Part shown: in pieces, positions 24,188 to 33,701 of the stretch | How positions within the stretch are numbered: the stretch's first letter is position 1 | Layout: each line of letters starts with the position of its first letter | Assembly (NCBI GenBank): GCA_025146135.1 | Contig: CP102255.1 | Location: 1,116,001-1,180,000, forward strand | Source of the DNA: Anaerotruncus colihominis | GTDB taxonomy: Bacteria; Bacillota; Clostridia; Oscillospirales; Ruminococcaceae | Direction of reading: 5' to 3' | Length of the DNA: 64,000 nucleotides | Program-made: the position numbers and the translations under genes | The notes under the pieces: generated by a model | What the model was told of the DNA's origin: nothing | The model's input: the letters and a program-made list of their open reading frames with translations, nothing else | Database searches by the model: none

Positions 24188-25807
24188 ATGGGGGAAAGAA
24201 TGGATAAGCCAAAGGTAACGTTTTTAATGCTGGCCTACAATAAGGAAAATGAGGTGGAACGCGCGATCAAAAGCGTGTTGGGGCAGACGGAGCAAAATGT
24301 CGCGCTGTTTATCCGCGACAACGGTTCCACCGACCGCACGCGCGATATCTGCCGGGAATACGCCGAAAAGGACGCGCGTGTGCGCCTTGTGCGCAACGAG
24401 GTCAATTGCCGGAAGGATGGCGGCGGCTCATTCAACGATGGCTGTGTCACGCGCTATTGGACGCCGCTGCCTGACGATATAGTTGGCGAATACGTCTCCA
24501 TCATCGATTCAGACGATTATTTGGAACCGGATTTTGTCGAGAAGCTCTATGCCGCTGCGAATACCATAAAGGCGGAAATTGCGGTCAGCGGCAGTTCATT
24601 TTTTGATGAAAAAGGCGTGGTGTTCAATAAGCGGCTGCCGCCGCCGGTATGTACGCGCCGCCTTTCGCGCGACAGCGAGGTGTTTCGTTCGAACCTGCCG
24701 GCGATGTATAATACGTTTCGTACCTGGTGGGGCAAGTTGTTCCGGACAGATTTCTTCATGAAGTATTATGACGAAGCTTGGAGCACCATATCAGGCAGCG
24801 AATATTGGTGGGGCGCGTTTGATACGCTGATTATGCTGCGTTACCTGGTACACTGTGAATCCATTGTCAGTGTGGAGCAGCCGCTTTATAATTTCTTTCT
24901 GCTGCGCTCCTCCACCTATGCCAACCGTCCTGTCGGATGGGTGCGTTCTCTCGAGGCGGAGGCTCTCTATCATGCGAGCAACCGTCTGCTTGACCATTTT
25001 CATGCGCATACCCGTCAAAATGACCTGTTTTTACTGTCGCTTAACTGGGGATATCTTTTTGAGGCGCTTATGGCGGTTCAAGGATATGTCAAACGGCCCG
25101 GCGTCACACCGTGCAGGCTGTTGGCTGGAATTGCAGCCGTTCTCAATTGCCCTGTTCTCAAATATTATATCCGCGGCAATGAAACGACGATTTGGAAGGT
25201 CGTGCAGCAACAGGTCGAGACAGCCTGCCGAGCCAGGCCGAATGATATGATGGTGTTTACGTCCTATCTGGCGCGCCTGCTCTACCTGAAAAAGCTGCTT
25301 GACAGCGACCCGGCCAGCGTGCTTGCTCCGCCACTGCTGATCAGCTGCCTGTTCGATGCGGAAAACGCTAATCATTTGGGCTTGGGCTTTGTAGATTTGG
25401 TTAAGCACCGGACCCGAGGATGGGACGGGCTTATGGAAGCAGAGACACCGTCAATGATTCAGCAAAGACGCCTGTATAACCATAGCTTGTGGATGCAGCC
25501 GCGCATGGATGCATGCTCTGTGGACGATACACAGGAGGTTAAGGCGTTGGAGCCGCAGTTGACGGCGTGTATGGACTCGGAGGATTATGAACAGGCGTGT
25601 TCGCTTTTGGAGGAGCTTTCATACAAAAGCCCATTTAACAGGACCGCCATGTTTTGCAGGATTCAGTTGGCTGTGCTGACAGAGGATGCGGAGCTTGCCT
25701 GCGTGCTGGCCTGCACAGCAAAGGTTTTATGGCCGCTTGACCCACAGATGCAGCGGCTCTGCTGGGGCGTGCTCGATATGTATGCACAGGACTTGCAGGC
25801 GGAATAA
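24188..25807 (+). CDS. GT2 glycosyltransferase
   Basis: 539-residue predicted glycosyltransferase with an N-terminal GT-A domain: FLMLAYNKENEVERAI, RDNGSTDRT and the SIIDSDDYLEPDF acceptor/metal motif. The C-terminal ~250 residues are helical with no recognised domain. ATG 24188 is used; ATG 24200 is an equally plausible start, with GGGGGA just upstream. No membrane segments are seen, so it would act in the cytoplasm. Donor and acceptor are unknown; UDP-Galf or the CDP-sugar are candidates. Confidence 0.85.
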   Translation: MGERMDKPKVTFLMLAYNKENEVERAIKSVLGQTEQNVALFIRDNGSTDRTRDICREYAEKDARVRLVRNEVNCRKDGGGSFNDGCVTRYWTPLPDDIVGEYVSIIDSDDYLEPDFVEKLYAAANTIKAEIAVSGSSFFDEKGVVFNKRLPPPVCTRRLSRDSEVFRSNLPAMYNTFRTWWGKLFRTDFFMKYYDEAWSTISGSEYWWGAFDTLIMLRYLVHCESIVSVEQPLYNFFLLRSSTYANRPVGWVRSLEAEALYHASNRLLDHFHAHTRQNDLFLLSLNWGYLFEALMAVQGYVKRPGVTPCRLLAGIAAVLNCPVLKYYIRGNETTIWKVVQQQVETACRARPNDMMVFTSYLARLLYLKKLLDSDPASVLAPPLLISCLFDAENANHLGLGFVDLVKHRTRGWDGLMEAETPSMIQQRRLYNHSLWMQPRMDACSVDDTQEVKALEPQLTACMDSEDYEQACSLLEELSYKSPFNRTAMFCRIQLAVLTEDAELACVLACTAKVLWPLDPQMQRLCWGVLDMYAQDLQAE

Positions 25808-25823
25808 AGGGGAGGCGCGAACG

Positions 25824-26837
25824 ATGCGTATAAATAATACGGAGGTCACATCTCTGGTAAGCGTGATTGTCCCTATTTATAATCAGGAACGGTATTTGGA
25901 GCAGTGTGTAAAATCGCTGCTGCATCAGACATATCCATATCTGGAGATTATTTTGGTCAATAACGGAAGCAAGGACCGCAGCGGTGCCATCTGCAAAAAG
26001 TTTGCGCGGCAGGACCGGCGTGTGCGTGTGCTGGAGATCAAAGAAAATCTTTCGGCCGGGAACGGCCGCAACACAGGACTCGATGCGGCGGCAGGGGAAT
26101 ATATATCCTTTGTAGACGGTGACGACTGGGTAAGGCCGGAATTTATTGAAAAGCTGCTGCGCGCGCTTTTGGAAAACGACGTCCCCATCGCGCAGTGCTG
26201 TTATGAACGGGCCTATTGGAACAACACGTTTTCGGATACGCTTCCTTACCATGAATTCCGTATTTTCAGCGGCCGGGAAATGTGCAAGATCATGAATGAA
26301 TTCATCGGTATGTGCGGACCGATGACAATGATGTGGAATAAACTTTACCGCGCAGAGCTGTTTAAAGACTTCCGTTTTTATGAAGACGTGGCCTATGAGG
26401 ATATGTACAGCGTTTACAAGCTGTTGTATCCGCTGGAGCGTGTGGCGTTTATTCCGGACAGGCTCGCCTATTGGCGGCAGCACGGGTCAAGCGGAACATC
26501 CCGGTATTCATACAAGGATTTCTGCATCCATGAAATGTATGCGTACGAGGAACGCGTCCGTTTTTTTGGAATGCATAATGACAGGGAGCTTTACCGTCTG
26601 GCGCTCAAGCGAATGTATTATATCGCTACACAGCATTTATATTTGCAGAAAAGATATGTGAAGGATTCCAGAAATGTACAGGATTGGCTGCTCGATAAAA
26701 TCGCGGATATTTACCGTGAGCTGATGGCAATGGACTGCTGGTCCGCGCGGACGCGCAGCAGAATGCGGTTTATCCGCCGTTTTCCTGAGCAATTTGGATA
26801 CTGGAGCCTGCATCATAAGGTCGATTTCCGCATTTAA
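25824..26837 (+). CDS. GT2 glycosyltransferase
   Basis: 337-residue GT2 enzyme with SVIVPIYNQERYLEQCVKSL at the N-terminus, NNGSKDRSG and the YISFVDGDDWVRPEF metal site. This is the compact arrangement of capsule and O-antigen transferases. ATG 25824 follows GGGGAGG; the longer in-frame extension overlaps the previous gene and lacks family similarity. Donor and acceptor are unknown. Confidence 0.88.
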   Translation: MRINNTEVTSLVSVIVPIYNQERYLEQCVKSLLHQTYPYLEIILVNNGSKDRSGAICKKFARQDRRVRVLEIKENLSAGNGRNTGLDAAAGEYISFVDGDDWVRPEFIEKLLRALLENDVPIAQCCYERAYWNNTFSDTLPYHEFRIFSGREMCKIMNEFIGMCGPMTMMWNKLYRAELFKDFRFYEDVAYEDMYSVYKLLYPLERVAFIPDRLAYWRQHGSSGTSRYSYKDFCIHEMYAYEERVRFFGMHNDRELYRLALKRMYYIATQHLYLQKRYVKDSRNVQDWLLDKIADIYRELMAMDCWSARTRSRMRFIRRFPEQFGYWSLHHKVDFRI

Positions 26838-26864
26838 AGAGATTGCTTTCAGGAGAGGTAGATC

Positions 26865-28052
26865 ATGTCCAATTTTTATACACATCTTGGCGTGCTGGAT
26901 CAAACCTGGCTCGATTGCCGCGAGATCGTGGTGTATGGGCTGGGCGTTATGGCTCTGAAAAGTATGGAGTCGCTCAGGCGTGATTTTGAAATCCCGTTTA
27001 TCATTGACAACGACCCCAAAAAGGCGGGGACCCATTATGCGGGAATCCCGATTCTGACACTTGAGCAGGCGCGCGAAAAATTGCCCGGCAAAAAAATAGT
27101 GATCGCCTCGACATATGGCGTCAGCCGCGCGATTGCAAAAACGCTGGATGCAATTGGATTTCGGGAAACATTGGATTACTGCGCGCTGGATCTATTCGCC
27201 GCGGAATGGTATTGGCACAACCGGCGCGAGGTACACCTTGTCGAGGTGCACACGACGATTACGGAGCAGTGCACGTTTAACTGCAAAAACTGCAACATGT
27301 TTATGCCGTATTTCGAAAGTCCGCGCCATTTGCCTGTGCGCGAGCTGACGGACGATTTCGATCTGTTTTTCGCACGGGTCGACTGGGTATCGGGCTTTGG
27401 CCTGCTCGGCGGCGAACCGTTCCTGCATCCTGAGCTTTATGAAATCCTGACGCATCTGTGCGGCAGATATGCCGGCCGCATCGGTGAGATCAGCATCATA
27501 ACAAACGGTACAATCGTACCGGATCAGCGGCTTTTGGAGCTGATGGCGCGCCATAATGTACGCGTCCATATCAGCGATTATTCCAAGGCAGTGCCGTATG
27601 CCGAAAAACAGGCGCAGGTGGTTCGCGCACTCATGGACAGCGGCGTCGATTACCGCGTCAATGAATCGCTGGTATGGACCGATTTTGGATTTCCCGACCA
27701 TCCCTGGCGTCTCTCAAAGGAACAGGCCGCCGCACATATGCAGAGCTGCGCGCCTGTTTTCCGCGGACTAAACAGCGGGCGGCTTTATTTCTGCCATGTG
27801 GTGTGGGCCGCTCAGCGATGCGGTTTGTATGAACCGGCCGGGGCGGACAGCCTTTGCCTGGCGGCAATCGATCCGTCCAGTGATGCCGACCGGCGCGCTT
27901 TGCTGGAGTACAGCCTTGGCAGCATGGCGGGCGGCAGCCTATCCTTCTGTAAATTTTGCGGTGGCTGTGGAAGCGACAACCGCAATTTCGTGCAGCCGGC
28001 CATCCAGGCGCCGCGCGGCGTTCAAATGCACATCAAGGAGGCCGGGCGGTGA
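26865..28052 (+). CDS. Radical SAM protein with N-terminal Rossmann-like module
   Basis: 395-residue fusion. Residues about 18-110 form a Rossmann-like module (VVYGLGVMALKS, then IIDNDPKKAG and GIPILTLEQA) that recurs in the next four non-kinase proteins. Residues 130-390 are radical SAM: CTFNCKNC (Cys 136, 140, 143), GLLGGEPFLHP, and a Cys-rich end CKFCGGCGSD that suggests auxiliary clusters. The 28052 stop overlaps the GTG of the next gene. Substrate unknown; a glycan or nucleotide-sugar modification is inferred from context only. Confidence 0.83.
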   Translation: MSNFYTHLGVLDQTWLDCREIVVYGLGVMALKSMESLRRDFEIPFIIDNDPKKAGTHYAGIPILTLEQAREKLPGKKIVIASTYGVSRAIAKTLDAIGFRETLDYCALDLFAAEWYWHNRREVHLVEVHTTITEQCTFNCKNCNMFMPYFESPRHLPVRELTDDFDLFFARVDWVSGFGLLGGEPFLHPELYEILTHLCGRYAGRIGEISIITNGTIVPDQRLLELMARHNVRVHISDYSKAVPYAEKQAQVVRALMDSGVDYRVNESLVWTDFGFPDHPWRLSKEQAAAHMQSCAPVFRGLNSGRLYFCHVVWAAQRCGLYEPAGADSLCLAAIDPSSDADRRALLEYSLGSMAGGSLSFCKFCGGCGSDNRNFVQPAIQAPRGVQMHIKEAGR

Positions 28053-30211
28053 ATATTGACGAACGCATCGATCAGGTCAAGGACATTTATTTTCAAAAGC
28101 TGCTGCGCCAATTTCGCACAGCGTTTCTGGAGCATCGTAACAGCCGAATTGTGCTGTACAGCCTAGGAGCCTTTTCGGCGACAGTTGTTGAAGTCCTGCG
28201 GGATTTTCATTTCGTGGGCCTGATGGACCGCGACCCGGAAAATGTGGGCAAGAATTTCTTTGGCCTGCCGGTGTTCAGCCCCGAGCAGGCGGAGCAGCAG
28301 GCTGATTTGATTGTGATCAATACAGAGGAAAGCTATTGGCAGACCATCTACCGGCGGATCGCGCACCTAAATATACCGGTCTATTACCGAAATGGTACGC
28401 GCGCACAGCTGGAACAACGGCCCAATACGGATTGTGCCTACTGGTCACGCAGCGGGGAGGAGCTTGCCAAACTGATCGATCAATACGAGGTTATTTCGTT
28501 CGATATCTTTGATACGCTCCTGATGCGCCGGGTGTTGGAGCCGCAGGACGTATTTCGTTTAGTGGAATATACGCTGCGTATAGATTTTGGACTTGAGCTG
28601 CCGTTTACCAAGCTGCGCCTCCAGGCGCTTCATGAAGCGGGGCAGACGGCGGAACTTGACGATATCTACCTTGCGTTCAGACGGATCAGCGGACTGGGAG
28701 CGGCTCAGGTCGAGCGGATCAAATTGAAGGAATTGGAAATTGAGCGGCGCGTGCTGATCCCGCGCCGGCCTGTGGCCGCTCTTTTCCGGCGTGCCGCCGC
28801 AGCCGGAAAAGAAATCTTTGTGTTAAGCGATATGTATCTGCCGGGCGGTTTTGTCCGGGAGAGGCTGGCTGAATGCGGCATCACAGGCGATTATACGCTT
28901 TGGATTTCCGCCGAACAAAAGGCGGAAAAACGTGACGGAAGCATGTGGGCGGCTTACGCAAAAGCGATTCGCGGAAAAAAGGCGCTGCATATCGGCGACG
29001 ATCCCGTCTGCGACGAGGAGAAACCGCGTGCCGCCGGGATTGATACATATCGAATTTTCAGCGCCGCGGCCATGCTCAAGCACAGTTCGCTTCAGGATTT
29101 GTTTGCACATGTATTGACGCTCAACGACGCGTTGATCGCCGGCCTAATTGCTGCGCGCCTGTTTGAGGACCCGTTTGCGCTGCACGGTTCCAAAGGACGC
29201 GTATGTTTTCATCGCTTTGAGGATTTGGGATACAGCGCATATGGATGCGTGCTGTATACGTTTCTTGTCTGGCTGCTTGGACAAATCTGCGGCAAGGGGT
29301 TTGACATGCTGCTGTTCTTCGCGCGGGACGGCTATTTTATGGCCGGATTGTATGAGCTGCTGGCCAAGCGCCTTTCCTGCGGGCAGGCGCCCAACGGAAT
29401 CTATTTTATGATTTCACGCCGCTTGGCCGCAATCGCAGCGATCGAAAATGAGGAGGACCTCCTGGAGGTGGTGCGCCTTCCCTATAATGGGACGTTCGCA
29501 CAGTATATGCACGTGCGGTTTGGCATCGAGGTGCCTGCCTCCGATCAAAATCGGGAGCGGGTTGTCAATCCCGGTTCAGATTTCGAAGCATTGTGGTCCT
29601 GCCTGACGCCGTATATGGACCGTCTGCGCGCACAGATTCGGATGGAGCGGGCCAATTACCGCGCATACTGCCGGCGGATGTTGGACGGGAAAAAGTTTGC
29701 GATCGTTGACACCTGGTACAATGGAAGCTGCCAATATTATTTGAGCAAGCTTTTAGACAGATCGATGACCGGTTATTATTTTCTTGCGGATCCGTCACAG
29801 GAGAACAGAAACGCCAGCCGCGGCGGGATGATTTCCTGTTTTGCAGACCTGCCGGGCGGATGCGGCATCAATCGGAGAAGCCTTCAGTTTGAGAGTGTCT
29901 ATACCGCTCCGCACGGCATGGTAAAATCATGCGATGAAAACGGAGCCTTTTCCTTTGAAGCGCCAGGCGGCAACCAGGCGCGTTTTACAGACAAAGAGCG
30001 CATCAATAACGGCGTGCGGATGTTCATGGAGGATATGCTCTCCCTTTTGGGCTGCGAACGGCTTGAGGACGCTTTGCTGTCCTGCGCGTGTTCCGACTGG
30101 ATTTATGAATCCATTTTTTCGGGCAGCTGTGATTTTTCCCAGGAAATACGGTCCAGTTATGTCAATGAAAATGTTCTTACAAACGCCGATGAATTCCCGA
30201 TTATGGATTAG
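28049..30211 (+). CDS. HAD-like protein (COG5610 type) with N-terminal Rossmann-like module
   Basis: 720-residue multidomain protein. A Rossmann-like module occupies about 33-115 (VLYSLGAFSA, LMDRDPENVG). A HAD-type hydrolase domain follows with FDIFDTLL (151-158), LSDMYLPGGF and a distal HIGDDPVCDEEKPR. The large C-terminal region (about 390-720) contains LLFFARDGYFMAGLYELL and is typical of COG5610 proteins of surface-polysaccharide loci. GTG 28049 overlaps the upstream stop. It may be a phosphatase or a glycan-processing enzyme; the function of the family is not established. Confidence 0.78.
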   Translation: MNIDERIDQVKDIYFQKLLRQFRTAFLEHRNSRIVLYSLGAFSATVVEVLRDFHFVGLMDRDPENVGKNFFGLPVFSPEQAEQQADLIVINTEESYWQTIYRRIAHLNIPVYYRNGTRAQLEQRPNTDCAYWSRSGEELAKLIDQYEVISFDIFDTLLMRRVLEPQDVFRLVEYTLRIDFGLELPFTKLRLQALHEAGQTAELDDIYLAFRRISGLGAAQVERIKLKELEIERRVLIPRRPVAALFRRAAAAGKEIFVLSDMYLPGGFVRERLAECGITGDYTLWISAEQKAEKRDGSMWAAYAKAIRGKKALHIGDDPVCDEEKPRAAGIDTYRIFSAAAMLKHSSLQDLFAHVLTLNDALIAGLIAARLFEDPFALHGSKGRVCFHRFEDLGYSAYGCVLYTFLVWLLGQICGKGFDMLLFFARDGYFMAGLYELLAKRLSCGQAPNGIYFMISRRLAAIAAIENEEDLLEVVRLPYNGTFAQYMHVRFGIEVPASDQNRERVVNPGSDFEALWSCLTPYMDRLRAQIRMERANYRAYCRRMLDGKKFAIVDTWYNGSCQYYLSKLLDRSMTGYYFLADPSQENRNASRGGMISCFADLPGGCGINRRSLQFESVYTAPHGMVKSCDENGAFSFEAPGGNQARFTDKERINNGVRMFMEDMLSLLGCERLEDALLSCACSDWIYESIFSGSCDFSQEIRSSYVNENVLTNADEFPIMD

Positions 30212-30256
30212 GGCTGTTTCAAAAGAGAACAGCTATCAATTTAAAACGGCTGAAAC

Positions 30257-30276
30257 TTTTTGCATCGATGCAAAAA
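30257..30276. repeat. 20-bp perfect palindrome
   Basis: TTTTTGCATCGATGCAAAAA lies between the HAD and DUF1919 genes, directly next to the hairpin at 30278-30301. Confidence 0.85.
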
Positions 30277-30301
30277 AGCACACCGCCATTGGGCGGTGTG
30301 C
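30270..30301 (-). terminator. Minus-strand-oriented hairpin inside a plus-strand operon
   Basis: GCACACCGCC (30278-30287) / GGCGGTGTGC (30292-30301) is followed by TTTTTTGC on the minus strand only. It therefore looks like an intrinsic terminator for antisense transcription. No minus-strand gene lies near it. Confidence 0.55.
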
Positions 30302-30335
30302 TACCACCTTCTGAATACCATCAAAGGAGCCGGTT

Positions 30336-31451
30336 ATGTTGCATTTGGAAACCTCGCTTGAAGTATTTTGGGAAACGGTGACTGTTCAAAGGGTACCGCT
30401 GGTTCTTTGGGGCGCCGGGGAACGCGGCGAATTTTATAACAGTCTGCTGCGGCAGGCGGGAATCAGCCCGGTATGCTTCGGAGACTCCAATCCGCAGAAA
30501 ACGCGCGGAAACGTTTATTTCAAGGGAGTGCCCGTTCTCGGCGCCGCCGAACTAATGGAAAGGTTCGGGCGCGTCAGCATAATGCTGACGGTTAAGCGCG
30601 CCGCAGTGGGCGGCGCGCTTAAAACCCTTGACAGCCTGTTTGGCGCGTGGGAACCGGTGCCAACAGTGTTCTTTCTGGACAGCGATTTCGAGACAGCGCA
30701 GCACACACGCCTGATGATGTACGCACGGCGCGCACAGCTCAGGCGGACAGATTTTACGATTCTGGCGAATACCTGCACTGCCGGCGATTGGTATAAGTAT
30801 TTCAATTTTACTCCAAATACACCGACTCGGCGAATGATCATTTATCCAAACCATTATTTGAGATTGCTGTCGGATCCGCGCGGATATTTTTCAAAAAGCC
30901 TGGAGCATGCATGTGACGCCATCGTGCCGCGCGAGCCGTTTGGCCAGATTTATCCGGTCGGAAGGCTCGGCGATGTGGAGCTGCATTTCATCCACGATCA
31001 CGATTTTGACACGGCGCGCGCCCGCTGGGAAGTCGATGCAGCCAGGGTCAACTGGGACAACCTTTTTGTTTTGTTCGACGATGCGCATTTTCCGCTGTCT
31101 CTTTCCTTGGCCCGTGCGTTTGAGGCGCTGCCGTTTGTCAATAAAATTTTTCTGACACGCTATGCCTATCCAGGGCTTCGCTGCGTATGCCGATACAATC
31201 CGCGTATGCTCTGGCCTGTCGTGCTCAATCATAATGTGTATCTGCGGTATGAACGGTTTGATCTTGTCCGCTGGTTAAATGAGGGCGGACAGGGCAGTGA
31301 CTTTGAGCTTGGGTCTGTTATGGACGATCTGCCGCCGGAATATGTTGACTGGCTGTATGACGGGGGAATATCCATTAATTATGATCTGAATGATCTGATG
31401 ACACGTCAGCTTGGTGGTACAGAGGGTGCTTATCCACAGGGATACTGGTGA
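30336..31451 (+). CDS. DUF1919 exopolysaccharide-type protein with N-terminal Rossmann-like module
   Basis: 371 residues. The N-terminal module (VLWGAGERGEF at about 23-33, then FGDSNPQKTRG and GVPVLGAAEL) is shared with neighbours. The C-terminal ~230 residues match DUF1919, a family in exopolysaccharide clusters annotated as possible galactosyltransferase: YPVGRLGDVELHFIH, ARVNWDNLFVLFDD and LPFVNKIFLT. A transfer or acceptor-modification role is inferred from context; the reaction is not known. It is 124 bases from the upstream gene, the widest gap in the operon. Confidence 0.8.
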   Translation: MLHLETSLEVFWETVTVQRVPLVLWGAGERGEFYNSLLRQAGISPVCFGDSNPQKTRGNVYFKGVPVLGAAELMERFGRVSIMLTVKRAAVGGALKTLDSLFGAWEPVPTVFFLDSDFETAQHTRLMMYARRAQLRRTDFTILANTCTAGDWYKYFNFTPNTPTRRMIIYPNHYLRLLSDPRGYFSKSLEHACDAIVPREPFGQIYPVGRLGDVELHFIHDHDFDTARARWEVDAARVNWDNLFVLFDDAHFPLSLSLARAFEALPFVNKIFLTRYAYPGLRCVCRYNPRMLWPVVLNHNVYLRYERFDLVRWLNEGGQGSDFELGSVMDDLPPEYVDWLYDGGISINYDLNDLMTRQLGGTEGAYPQGYW

Positions 31452-31464
31452 AAGGAGGAGTTTC

Positions 31465-31983
31465 ATGCGGCAAAATATGGGCTGCGTCTATTGGCTGACA
31501 GGGTTGTCAGGCGCGGGAAAGACGACGATTGGGCGCATTTTGTATAAGCGTCTGTGCGAGAAGCGGGACGGCGTGGTTTTTCTTGACGGCGACGATTTGC
31601 GGGCCGTTTTCGGAAACGATCTGGGTTATACGGCTCAGGATCGCAAAAAGAGCGCGATGAGAAATGCACGTCTGTGCGGGCTGCTTGCCGGACAGGGGCT
31701 TGTGGTGGTCTGCTGTACGATTTCCATGTTTCATGATGTGCGCGCATATAATCGGGGCAACCTTGCCGGATACCGTGAGGTTTATGTGCAGGCGCCAAAG
31801 GAAGTTTTAATTGCGCGCAATCAAAAGGGGCTGTACAGCGGCGTGATGGATCAGACCACGCGCCACGTGGCGGGGATGGATCTCACGGTCGAGGAGCCGG
31901 TCACTCCGGATCTGGTCCTTTATAACGATGGATCCCGCACGCCGGAGGAATTGGCGGAGCAGATTCTATTGCATTGGTCATAA
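31465..31983 (+). CDS. APS-kinase-like protein, probable cytidine diphosphoramidate kinase
   Basis: 172-residue P-loop kinase related to CysC. Walker A is GLSGAGKTTI and LDGDDLRAVFGNDLGYTAQDR matches the APS-kinase core. By similarity alone it would be called adenylylsulfate kinase, but there is no ATP sulfurylase or other sulfate gene nearby. Homologues of all other Campylobacter jejuni phosphoramidate enzymes follow. In that pathway the CysC-like Cj1415 phosphorylates the 3'-OH of CDP-amidate to give 3'-phospho-CDP-amidate, a PAPS analogue. I infer the same here. ATG 31465 follows AAAGGAGG. Confidence 0.82.
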   Translation: MRQNMGCVYWLTGLSGAGKTTIGRILYKRLCEKRDGVVFLDGDDLRAVFGNDLGYTAQDRKKSAMRNARLCGLLAGQGLVVVCCTISMFHDVRAYNRGNLAGYREVYVQAPKEVLIARNQKGLYSGVMDQTTRHVAGMDLTVEEPVTPDLVLYNDGSRTPEELAEQILLHWS

Positions 31984-32002
31984 AGAAGGGGAAATATCAG
32001 CT

Positions 32003-33676
32003 ATGGGATTAACCACACAATGCAGCAGCGTCCCGCGGTTTTACAGAAGCCTGTTCGATATCGTCGACACCGCGCGTGAGCGGGGAATCGTTTTTTATGG
32101 AGCGGGCTTTTGGGGGGAGATAACCTGGCGGATTTTCCGGCTGTTTTCGGTAAAACCGCTTTGCTTTTGCGACGATGATCCAGATAAACGGACGCAGCCG
32201 CATCCGCTTACACAGGCGCCGGTGCTTGATATCGATGAAGCGGTGCGGCGCTATCCGAACGCGGTTTATCTGGCAACGGTCAGCAATATCGGCGGCAAAG
32301 CCGCGCCGCGCTACAGGATGAATATGGTACTGCAGGAGCGAGGCGTCCTGTCGGCTGACAGTGGCTTTCATGCGAGCAGGTACACCTTTTTGCTGGAGGA
32401 TCATGTGTATGCTCAGATCAATGCGCCCATCAAGCGGGTGGAGGGTGTTTTTCACAAGGAGCATCTTGACAGGATACTATTCCTGACGCACATGGGAAAC
32501 AGCGGAATTCTTTATCTGAATCAGCTTTTGGATAATCATCCAAACCTTATTAATATTGCGATGCTGGGGCAGATGGTCGATTTAGCGACCCTTTTCGACA
32601 ACCGGCTCAAATATTTAAGCGGCCGGGAGTTAGCAATTGAGATTACCAGCCAGATGAGTCCATATTTAAAAACCAGCCTGCCGGAGCACGCATTTTTTAA
32701 GGCGTCCAGGTTGGCGGAAAAATTCTATTTGGATCAAAGTGGAAATCCGGAGCAGCGTTTATATATTGATGCGGCTGTGTTCCTGCGCTTTCTTCTTCAA
32801 GAGCTGCCAACCGACCGTACAGTTTCCTATGCAAAGCTGCTATGCTGCATCTTTGCAGCATACGCCAATGCTGTGGGCAAGCCGTTTGACCCTCAAAAAA
32901 CATATTGGATGCTATACGAAATTCATCAGGCCAATTATGATATTAGTCAATTGAATCATTATATTCGAAATGGAGATTTTGCTGATCATCGGTATTTGTT
33001 TATTGTGAGGGAACCTGTACGGCATTTTTACGCCGCTTTTAAACGTCTAATTGTGCAAGAAAAGCCGCATGACCGGGATTACCATATTCGGAACTCCGTA
33101 CTCGAGCTGATTTCCTGTGACCTGGGGCTTACGGCGGAGCAATCTGAAGAATGCCGGGATATGCAGATGCGCCTTGTACGTTTTGAGGATGCAAAACGCA
33201 ATCGCCGCCAGACGATGCAGGCAATCTGTACATGGATAAATGTTTCGTATGATGAATGTATGGAGACTGCGACCACCAACGGTATCCCTGTTTATTTTCC
33301 CGCCACCGCACGGGGAGGCGGTGTATACGGAGCGGACAGCATGTCTGCGGTTGAGCCATGCGATTACAGCGATTTATTATCTGAATTCGATGTATTCCGC
33401 CTGAACCTGTTTTTCCAGTATTTTAAGCGGGCATGCGCTTATCCGGTGGATGTGCCTGATTTACAGAGCTTTTCACAGGATTTTATAAAAGAGCTGCTGA
33501 GATATCCGTTTCGCTTTGAGGAAGTGGTCAAACGGCTGCGTGAACAGGATGAAAAGCTGCCAGGGATACACAGTGATTTGCCTGATTATGCGGGCCGCAT
33601 ACGGGAGCTGCTGCTTTCGTATGCGCAGCGAAAGGAGGAGCATACGTATTTCCCATGTATTAATCCGATGAAATAA
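32003..33676 (+). CDS. Sulfotransferase-like protein with Rossmann-like module, candidate phosphoramidate transferase
   Basis: 557 residues. The N-terminal module (VFYGAGFWGEI at 30-40, CDDDPDK) is shared with neighbours. Residues ~155 onward resemble sulfotransferases: LFLTHMGNSGILYLNQLLDNHP (5'-phosphosulfate-loop-like), YLFIVREPVRHFYAAF (3'-phosphate-site-like) and VRFEDAKRNRRQ. It is paralogous to the next gene. A donor with a 3'-phosphonucleotide, 3'-phospho-CDP-amidate, would explain why a sulfotransferase fold sits in this pathway. Campylobacter has two transferases in the equivalent cluster (Cj1421/Cj1422). Direct PAPS use remains possible. Confidence 0.72.
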   Translation: MGLTTQCSSVPRFYRSLFDIVDTARERGIVFYGAGFWGEITWRIFRLFSVKPLCFCDDDPDKRTQPHPLTQAPVLDIDEAVRRYPNAVYLATVSNIGGKAAPRYRMNMVLQERGVLSADSGFHASRYTFLLEDHVYAQINAPIKRVEGVFHKEHLDRILFLTHMGNSGILYLNQLLDNHPNLINIAMLGQMVDLATLFDNRLKYLSGRELAIEITSQMSPYLKTSLPEHAFFKASRLAEKFYLDQSGNPEQRLYIDAAVFLRFLLQELPTDRTVSYAKLLCCIFAAYANAVGKPFDPQKTYWMLYEIHQANYDISQLNHYIRNGDFADHRYLFIVREPVRHFYAAFKRLIVQEKPHDRDYHIRNSVLELISCDLGLTAEQSEECRDMQMRLVRFEDAKRNRRQTMQAICTWINVSYDECMETATTNGIPVYFPATARGGGVYGADSMSAVEPCDYSDLLSEFDVFRLNLFFQYFKRACAYPVDVPDLQSFSQDFIKELLRYPFRFEEVVKRLREQDEKLPGIHSDLPDYAGRIRELLLSYAQRKEEHTYFPCINPMK

Positions 33677-33701
33677 TGTAAATTGTCAGGAGGTGGCTTT
33701 T

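Noticed and set aside
31465-31983. Straight annotation as sulfate-assimilation APS kinase
   Set aside because: No ATP sulfurylase, PAPS reductase or cysQ is nearby, and the flanking genes match the phosphoramidate pathway, in which a CysC homologue phosphorylates CDP-amidate.
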